From Buddleja alternifolia (lineage: Eukaryota > Streptophyta > Magnoliopsida > Lamiales > Scrophulariaceae), in assembly GCA_019426215.1 (NCBI GenBank), contig CM033402.1, forward strand, positions 26,695,102 to 26,759,101: a DNA stretch of 64,000 nt. The letters are read 5' to 3'. Made by a program: the position numbers and the translations under genes. Within the stretch, counting starts at the first letter, position 1; every line of letters starts with the position of its first letter. Shown here one piece after another: positions 57,091-64,000 of the stretch. A model generated the notes under the pieces. It worked only from the letters and a program-made list of their open reading frames with translations, was not told the DNA's origin and did not search any database.

Positions 57091-57744
57091 TTATCTCATA
57101 AGATATAAGTAACCATACCGTGAATAATCATCGGTAAAAGTTATGAAGTAGCTTTGGCCACCTTGAGTGCCAACACTCATTGGCCCGCACACATCCGTAT
57201 GGACTAAGTCCAATGGTTTTGTGGCTCGTTCCCCTTTCCCTGAAAATGGTAACTTGGTCATTTTTCCTTTAAGACATGATTCGCAACTTGACAATTCATC
57301 TAAGTCATTTATACCTAAATGTTTTGCTAATGTTCGAATTCTTTCTTTGGAAATATGTCCAAGTCTTTCGTGCCACATTTGTGTGCTTACTTGATTATCT
57401 TTTTTACGTTTGTTACTTTGTTGAATACTGAGATTTGAAATTATTGGGGATATAGTATACATTCCATCTTTCATTTTCGATTCCATAATAAGAGACGATT
57501 CATAAAACAAAAGTAAAATTTTATTGCGAATCTCAAAACAATATCCTTCTCTATCCAAAACCGGAATCGAGATAATATTTCTTCTTATTTCAGGAACAAA
57601 ATAAACGGAATGTAAAACTAATTTCCTATCTCCCAACTCTAAGTAGATCGTCCCCACGGCTTTGGTAGCAACCAATGCTCCATTCCCCATCCGCAGGGTC
57701 ATGTCTTCTCTACTTAGCTCCTTGGTTCTTCTCGTCACCTGCAA
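57091..57744 (-). CDS. Element D GAG-pre-integrase and integrase N-terminus
   Basis: A 217-codon frame. It reads the protease C-terminal part (MTLRMGNGALV, LHSVYFVPEIRRNIIS), the GAG-pre-integrase zinc region (MWHERLGHISKERI, then SCESCLKGKM) and the start of the integrase core with the first catalytic Asp (LVHTDVCGPM) and FTDDYSRYGYLY. It ends at a TAA that separates it from the integrase C-terminus in the same frame. The protease active-site region lies just upstream (57745-57800), broken by a TGA and changed from DTG to DTE. Confidence 0.85.
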   Translation of the reverse strand: MQVTRRTKELSREDMTLRMGNGALVATKAVGTIYLELGDRKLVLHSVYFVPEIRRNIISIPVLDREGYCFEIRNKILLLFYESSLIMESKMKDGMYTISPIISNLSIQQSNKRKKDNQVSTQMWHERLGHISKERIRTLAKHLGINDLDELSSCESCLKGKMTKLPFSGKGERATKPLDLVHTDVCGPMSVGTQGGQSYFITFTDDYSRYGYLYLMR

Positions 57745-57783
57745 ATCATTGCAGATATGAACACCGCATTCAGTGTCAAGAAC

Positions 57784-58623
57784 TCAAGAAGTATTGTTAA
57801 CAGTAAAGTTAACTTCAACAAAGAACATACCTTGAGCCAGGGGCTCTTTGCCGTTCCTTTGCCAGTGCCCAACTTTTCCACATTTATGGCACTTATCAGA
57901 CTTCTCAGACTTTGGCTTCTTTATCTTCTTCACACCACCATTACCTTTCAGCTTCTTAGTCTTATTCTTCTTCTTGTTGCCCTTCTTGGCTTTTGATGAA
58001 GAATTCATAAGAAGCACCGGTTTATCCTTCTTGATGGTGCTTTCAGCAGTCTTCAACATGTTCAACAGCTCAGGAAGCTTTGCTTCAAGTTTGTTCATGT
58101 TGAAATTGACCACAAATTGATCATAAGAGTTAGGCAATGACTGTAGGACCAAATCCATAGAAAGCTCATTATCAAGTGCCACGCCCAGACCAGCCAATTT
58201 TTCAATTAGCCCGATCATTTTAAGTACGTGCGCACTTACATCAGAGTTTTCAGTCATTCGAGCTTTGAAGAGCTCCTTGGAGATAGCATATCTTTCTCGC
58301 CTAGTTCTAGTGCCATACAGCTCTTGCAAATGAAGGAGGATCGACGCAGCATTCTCGATCGTCTCATGTTGTCTCTGCAACTCGTTGCTCATAGAGGCCA
58401 ACATGAGACATCGCACTTGCATGTCATCTTCCTTCCATTGCCGGTACTGGAACTTTTCATCATCAAATGAATCCTCTTCGGGCTCATCTTTCACCGGTAT
58501 GTCAAGCACATATTGTCTTCTTTCAGACGAAGGATAATCTTAAGGTTACGAAGCCAATCTTCAAAGTTTGGTCCAGTCAGTTTGTTTGTTTCAATTAGGA
58601 TTTTGAAAGGATTATTGGCCATT
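57784..58623 (-). pseudogene. Element D gag, one frameshift
   Basis: It starts at the ATG complementary to 58621-58623 (MANNPFKILIETNKLTGPNF, EDWLRNLKIIL). One base appears to be missing near 58540, after which the frame continues ERRQYVLDIPVKDEPEED and runs open to 57784. It has a UBN2-type core (SMSNELQRQHETIENAAS, RERYAISKELFKARM, LQSLPNSYDQFV), a Lys-rich stretch, and a zinc knuckle CHKCGKVGHWQRNG in which the last Cys is Gly. The frame ends in a TGA where the family normally has Trp, just before the protease. Confidence 0.85.
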
Positions 58624-60340
58624 TTCGTTTATCTACAAAAATGCATAACAGACAATCAATAACGGATTTTCAAATAAAGTCCTTATACAATTTGGTCTTT
58701 AATTGTACAAGTCTCCCACTATTTTTCTCAAATCACACCACCCTCTTGTTATGATTCGAAGAAACGTTAGTCTGTTTAGTGGGCTTGAGATCTATTCTCA
58801 CTTAATCAGATGCCCTATTTTCTGAGCTAACACACGATAATTTTGAATATTAGCCTTACCGGGCCTTCTATCTTTCTAGATAGTTCTCAAGATGGTTTTT
58901 CTCATCTCCCACATGTGCCCCATTTTCTGAGCTAACACATGAGGGACGATGTTAGGCTCGACCCATCAAATATCCCATGTATAACCATCAATTCCATTGC
59001 CCCCATTTTCTGAGCAAAGCAATGAAACCAACCAATTTCCATGGGGCACCGTAGTGCTTAGTAAACACTCACAGCCTACCTTGGATCCAATCCACCCCAT
59101 TTTCTGAGCAAAAGGGTTGAATCTTTGGCGGCGTTTCACATGGTGAATACTTATGATGGAAGGTATGATAATAGAATTTCATTCTTATAATCACAAAAGC
59201 CTAATATTTTCATAGGAGTGAATTATAACATGCTTATTTGGGGGGTCTCATCAGATTTAATTATCTTGTTTTAATTATCTATTCTATGCATGCATTACAT
59301 GACATAATCATCATAGACAGATAAATAAAACATCCACAAAGCGGTAAAATTGAGGATGAACCACCTCGAGCCCTAACCTAGTAACCCACTCGAGCCAAAG
59401 TGCGTTTGGACATTCTAGAAAGTAAAAAACAATCTAGACTATTACAATGGTATCGCCTCAACATATAAGTCTTCAAGTCCCGGCTCCATCTCCTTGCTCC
59501 GTCTTCGATTACATAGAGTATCAAAAACTACTAATCTACTTTACAAAAAGGAAAGAGCCAAACCGGCTATTATTTACAACTCTAGAATAATTACATACAT
59601 AGAAAACCAACACTACGACTAGGCTCGCGGTTCATCCTTTTATCACATAAACATGCCAAGCAACAAACATATATGTGATAAAGTAAATTTTACCCATTCA
59701 TCATTCAAACTAGATTGCAAATATCATTGGGATAAGTTCAATATCGATTTATAAAACCTTTTTCAGAGTTTATAAGTCAAAAAACATCATAGGTTAGGTC
59801 TTTGGGTCACCCACCTCCAGAAAGTACGAAGAAAGGAAAAAAAAATTGTTTTTTTTTTGTTTTAACTTTCTATTGACCACGCCTGGGCGTGGTCATACGC
59901 GCGCCTGGGTGTGGGTTACCCCACGCCTGGGCGCCGCGTGCAGGGGCTGTTGCTGTTTGCGATTTTTAAATCAGTTTTTCGCACGTTCGTGATTCTTTCG
60001 AGTTTCGATTAACGAATCTGAATTCTCCTAAGGTCTGAGTTTTATTACTTGATGATTAAACCTTCGGTTCAACCATCTCGCAACACCCCACCAAAGGTGA
60101 TTTCATAAAACTAGATCAAAACCTTCGAAAACAATCATATACCCAAATTTTAGATTTCATGATTTTTAAAACCAATGACTTTTAAACATTAAAATCAAAA
60201 AAATCAAACAACATCCCAAATCAAAATCAATCCAAGTCTAACAATGAACATATTGATTATCATGCTTTCGATTTTACAATTAAAACGTAAAAACAAACAT
60301 GCATAATCACATTAAAAATTCGATCGAGCCAAACCATGCC
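58624..60340 (-). other. Element D leader
   Basis: A 1.7-kb untranslated region between primer site and gag, containing a set of four repeats with the shared core CCCCATTTTCTGAGC (58812-59123, separate entry). Near 59878-59945 there is a GC-rich patch with cacgcctgggcg three times. Otherwise AT-rich and non-coding. Confidence 0.7.
58812..59123 (-). other. Four phased repeats, three forming stem-loops (element D)
   Basis: The core CCCCATTTTCTGAGC (sense GCTCAGAAAATGGGG) occurs at about 58812 (one change), 58917, 59000 and 59095, spaced 83-105 bp. Copy 2 is flanked by CATGTG/CACATG (58912-58941), copy 3 by CATTGC/GCAATG (58995-59024), copy 4 by GATCCAATCC with GGGTTGAATC (59084-59123, near-complete pairing with one G-U pair and one mismatch). 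Copy 1 pairs weakly. The loop is constant, the stems vary yet stay complementary. Confidence 0.8.
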
Positions 60341-60350
60341 TCTAATACCA
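60341..60350 (-). other. Element D primer binding site
   Basis: The plus strand reads tctaatacca; the sense strand TGGTATTAGA, one base from the LTR, matches the initiator tRNA-Met complement with one change, as in element B. Confidence 0.85.
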
Positions 60351-60351
60351 T

Positions 60352-62493
60352 TGTTGGGTTGACTCATTCCCTCGGGTGGCTCGTGGTAGCGGAAATTAAA
60401 ATTTTACAAAAGTAAATGTACAACCACCCGAAAACAGGAATATGGAATTGGTTCGATCGAATTCGATAAGGAGGTAAACGAAATTATACCTTTTGAAAAT
60501 TTCGTTTCACCTCGAACTTTGGATCTCAGCAACCCTGTGGTGCAAATCCACACAATTTCCCTCGGGTGAGAAATTGCCCGTCGTCTTTCCGTATCTCCCG
60601 GTTTAGAGTGCTCCAAGTGTCGCACCTCTAAGATGTATCCACACATCGTTCAAGTCACCAATCGTCTTGCCTTACGTGCTAGACAACAAAACGATTCTAA
60701 GCTTAACTTAGGCTTGATTATGTGAAGGGTAGGAATATTTTCTAAGTCGTTTAATTCAACACATGAATAGAACGACGTCTTGTTGGAAAGGGAGAAGAAG
60801 GTGGCCGATTTTAGAGTCTAGGGAGGGGTGAATTTTTCCAGCAAAAATCATCATCATTTTTAGTCTCCTTCTTCTCTTATTTATAGGTGAAGATTACCTA
60901 GAGTCCAATTAGGAAAAGGAAATTTCTTTTCTCCTAAACTCTCTAGTAATCCTTATCCTATGAAGACTTGGAAAAGGGAAAAACTCTTTTCCTCCTCCAC
61001 CACATGTAAAAAATCGCCCCCTTCCCTTATTATCACTCAAGAAACCGGTCAACACATTCAATTGGACTCTAGGGTTCAATTTTGACTTCTCAATTTAATT
61101 ATAGGCACAACCCATCAATTAAATAAAAGTCAAATTAAATCCAACCAATTAATTCCAACATTTTTTTATTTAACTTGGGCTCCACCCAATTAAATAAAAT
61201 ACTTGGACTCTACTAGGTCCATTAATTTAATTAATTCTACAAGATTAATTAAAAAAGTAAAATTAATTGAATCCTTCAATTAATTTATATTCCATATTAG
61301 GAAAGTACTACACTTTCCTAATTCCCTCAATTTCCTCGAAATTGATTAATCACATCTATTCAAGCAGTGACTCTCTCGAGTTAGTGTGTGACCCCTTAGG
61401 CTCGTTTCTATCTAGTAGTAGCTACACTTTCCCACAGTGCTAGTGTATCTTCCAAAAATGGAAAGTACTAGATTAAATCAATCCTTTGATCTAATCAAGC
61501 CTCGAATTAGTCACCAAGCTAATTCTCGGCACTTGCAAATCGCGGTTGCCCACCTAGCATAGGGTCCCGAAGACCTAGATAAAACGAAAGTAAAGATACG
61601 CCTTTTGCGATCTTGATCCTCGCATAAGTAAGATCTCTCTATCTAATCTCCCGATTGAATGTAGAGCACTGGCTAAGGTCGAAGCTCTATTAATTCAATA
61701 CTATGTTTCCCACGTTATGTGAAATCGACTTCGACTATCTAAACGAGGAAACCCTACGCCTCTTTAGATATCATACTTCGGCCGAAGATTCCTTAAGTCG
61801 ATTCACTATGTAACCATAGGAGATTAACCGACTGGCTAGTGTCAGAGATAGATTCCTCTTGATTCTCACGTGCCTTACTACGTAAGACGTGCATGTCTAA
61901 GTTTGCCCATATTCGATCATCTAAAGTGATCATGTAACAAATCAAGAACATGCGCGGTTACGCATAAGACATCCAATGGAATCTTAGGTCCATAAGGATT
62001 ACTCTTATACTACAAGACCACTGGAAGTTCCACATTCGACTGGGAATCCATTTTAGGAACTTCCATGGGGTTGTTTAGTTCGCCCATTACCACAATGGCA
62101 ACCCTCATATATGCATTGGCTTTCACCGTGCCAGTATCTATGGAACAAGATACACTTCTACCAGAGTATGCATCATATGAGCAAGTCTTTTGGGTTGCAT
62201 CGATATCCCTTTATCTCGATGAACCCTTTCACGACTTGGAACAGTGTTTAAAGATCACAGTCTTCGAGACATATTCCATCATTGCCACACCCAATGTGCA
62301 ATGATGTCCCATAGCTATGTGTGATCCTTCGGGACTTTATTCGAAGCCAAAGTAAAAACTAATTTAAGAATAAAGACATGTCACACATATAAAGAGATTG
62401 AATTTATTTATAAGAAAACGATTGTTCAACTCTAGAGTTACTATTACAAAGAATGGCGCCCAATAATTGGTGCGCCGGGCACTACCTCTAACA
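60352..62493 (-). mobile_element. Element D 5' LTR
   Basis: 2142 bp, TGTTGGGTTGACTC to TACCTCTAACA in reverse. Nearly identical to 52584-54723. It carries the inverted TATA box near 60880 (ttatttatagg). Confidence 0.95.
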
Positions 62494-62498
62494 TAGGT

Positions 62499-63582
62499 TG
62501 GCGTTCGAAAGTGGGATTTAAAAATCAACAATTGATGGAGAAGTCAACGTCCGAACGTTGTGGTCGGCTGAGCATTTTTGGAAATTTCTAAATTCTAATT
62601 CGCGTAGGAGTCTTCCATCTTTTTGGCTATAAATACAAGATCTCTTCTCTAGGGTTAGAGTCCATTTTTTAGAAGTAAAAATACACCTTAGGAGAGTAAG
62701 AAGTAGGAGATTTAAGATTGATGATCAAGTCACAGGGAGTTTTATTTTCTTATTCTTTAGTTTCATGAATATTTTAGCTAGTTGTTTTTATATCATTATG
62801 AGTAGCTAAATTTGTAGAGTAAGGCTATGCGTAGGCCGAATCATGATATTTGATATATAAAAGCATTTTTTGTATGGATGATTATTATTACTTTATGTGT
62901 TAATCTTGTTCTTAATGCTTCATAAGCATAGGTAACATATGTATGATTTATTGCATAAATTATAATACTTGGGAGAGGGTAATTTAAGGTGCAAGAGGAA
63001 TTAATACATCTTCTAAGTTAGTTGATGCTAGGGATAGCTACATACTCCAGATGCTGTTAGCCGCATTTATTCGAGAGAATTTCTAGTTCTTTACTGCGTG
63101 CATGTAATTGATTACCCCCAATTAAGCGTAGGTTACTAATACAGAGGAATCGCTTGATAATATTCTTAAGGAAAATTCCACCTTAGCAACATTAGTCTAA
63201 TAATATGAGAACATGATTATAACGAAATTTGATTAATTTGTGCAAATGCATGTGTCTTAGTTGCTCTCTTCCATAGCTATCTTGTTTTTATCATCTTGTT
63301 ACCCATCGCTATCTTGTTTTTGTCATCTTGTTACCAATCGCTATCTTGTTTTTGTCATCTTGTCTCCATTATCTTGTTTAAGCATCCTTTCTAGTTTATT
63401 TAAGTTGTCAACAATAATCCTTAGTTTAATTCTTTGTTTTTTAGTTTAAGTTTGCTTGCTTTAAATTCAAGAGTCTAAAATACAAGTCTATATGGAATCG
63501 ACAATACAGACTTATTGTCCACTTTATTACTATACATGACCAGTCCACTTGCAGTGCAAACACGTAAGGATTTCTCATGTCA
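62499..63582 (+). mobile_element. LTR3-family gypsy LTR, 3' part
   Basis: Continues 52255-52583 after the copia insertion. TATA box ggctataaatacaag at about 62625-62638. It ends TTTCTCATGTCA. It contains (tcttgtttttgtcatct)-like repeats at 63285-63385. A primer site follows, so it is the 5' LTR of a plus-strand element that runs out of the window. Confidence 0.8.
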
Positions 63583-63586
63583 AGTT

Positions 63587-63610
63587 TTAGGTGTCGTTGC
63601 TGAAGACTTG
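63587..63610 (+). other. Degenerate gypsy primer binding site
   Basis: ttaggtgtcgttgctgaaga resembles the TTGGCGCCGTTGCCGGGGA primer site common in Athila/Tat-type gypsy elements, with several transitions. The transitions are of the kind left by cytosine deamination. Confidence 0.6.
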
Positions 63611-64000
63611 TTTAATTTTAGTTTTGATTTTATTGCAAGTTTTTTATAATTATTTACGTTGTTTTTGTTTTTTTTTCCAGTACTAGCTAGCAATGGCTGG
63701 AAAATTCCTGGATATGAACCTTCTAGAGAATCAAATATGGTTGCAAAATGTCATTCAAGCATGTTATGCATAAGAGTTCTTTCCACAACATTGCAAAGTG
63801 AGAATTCCTATTCAGGAGGATCAACTCGACCACACCTATGGAGAGCTCCGTCGTACGATGAAGGAATTATCTTTGGGAATGAAGGAAATGAATCATCAAA
63901 TCGCAATTATCGAACAACTTGTCTAAGAAAGCACTAGTTGTATTGTCGAGTTACACTGAAGAGAATTTGGAGGAGCAATGCAATACCCTGGTTTTGAATG
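63611..64000 (+). pseudogene. Start of gypsy internal region, gag-like, partial
   Basis: Leader followed by an ATG at 63693 (MAGKFLDMNLLENQIWL), with a TAA after 26 codons and further stops. The frame continues EFFPQHCKVRIPIQEDQLDH and MKELSLGMKEMNHQIAII, a short coiled-coil-like stretch. The protein is not recognised with certainty; its position after the LTR and primer site makes gag the simplest reading. Confidence 0.4.

Larger units (their letters stand above)
52584..62493 (-). mobile_element. Nearly complete Ty1/copia element D
   Basis: 9.9 kb with two long LTRs (52584-54723, 60352-62493), tRNA-Met primer site, gag, protease, integrase, RT, RNase H and polypurine tract in normal order. 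The target duplication is GAGGT (52579-52583) versus TAGGT (62494-62498), one mismatch. It interrupts an LTR3 gypsy LTR. By eye the LTRs differ at only a small share of positions, so insertion is fairly recent. Coding is blocked by one gag frameshift, a stop before protease, a stop in integrase and a frameshift in RNase H. Confidence 0.95.

Noticed and set aside
58812..59123. CRISPR-like or operator array from the regularly spaced 15-mer
   Set aside because: Plant copia leader; the spacing is loose and each copy sits in a hairpin loop, which fits an RNA structure better.
62065..62304. 79-codon plus-strand frame inside the 5' LTR of element D
   Set aside because: It lies antisense in an LTR, and its near-identical copy in the other LTR is broken by a stop, so it is not maintained.

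Overview
The window looks like nuclear DNA of a eudicot plant: AT-rich, dominated by nested Ty1/copia and Ty3/gypsy LTR retrotransposons whose copia primer sites match plant initiator tRNA-Met, with several MITE/foldback elements and one clear host gene, an intronless PDX1 (vitamin B6 synthesis). From memory only, the extra 3' ORF of one copia family resembles predicted proteins of Lamiales such as Dorcoceras, so a Lamiales source is a tentative guess.

Layout. 1-5675: truncated minus-strand Sirevirus-like copia element S1 (gag, protease, a pol with a large deletion, and an extra ORF past pol). 5676-9949: 3' end of a plus-strand copia element A, interrupted by a solo LTR of family LTR1 (6652-8197), ending in an LTR2-family LTR (8297-9949). 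That same LTR also sits in front of a primer site, a long leader (interrupted by solo LTR1 10874-12722) and a gag (13571-14353), element B. 14354-22603: second Sirevirus-like element S2 on the minus strand, internally scrambled. 22604-23838: LTR2 and rearranged LTR3 fragments. 23839-29828: minus copia element C (gag, protease, integrase, start of RT, 5' LTR). 30028-37971: complete non-autonomous gypsy element with TSD ATAAG, gag-protease, no RT, an antisense ORF with an apparent intron, and a solo LTR2 inside it.

38092-45870 is the genic island: two TIR MITEs, a SINE-like stretch, PDX1 (40358-41290), three foldback elements and unassigned intergenic DNA. 45876-47678 is a solo LTR1. 47853-49257 is a hAT-like element with a second, GC-rich hAT-like MITE nested in it. 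49440-52254 is the 3' LTR and 3' UTR of a minus gypsy element. A plus gypsy element of the same LTR3 family starts near 52255 and runs off the end; its 5' LTR is split by a nearly complete 9.9-kb copia element D (52584-62493).

Target-site duplications give the nesting order in many places. The most interesting unexplained signal lies in the long untranslated leaders of the copia elements: three elements (B, C, D) carry three or four phased stem-loops in which the loop is conserved within a family while the stem sequences differ and remain complementary, a pattern expected of a selected RNA structure. No tRNA, rRNA or CRISPR array was seen. No retroelement here has an uninterrupted full coding capacity.
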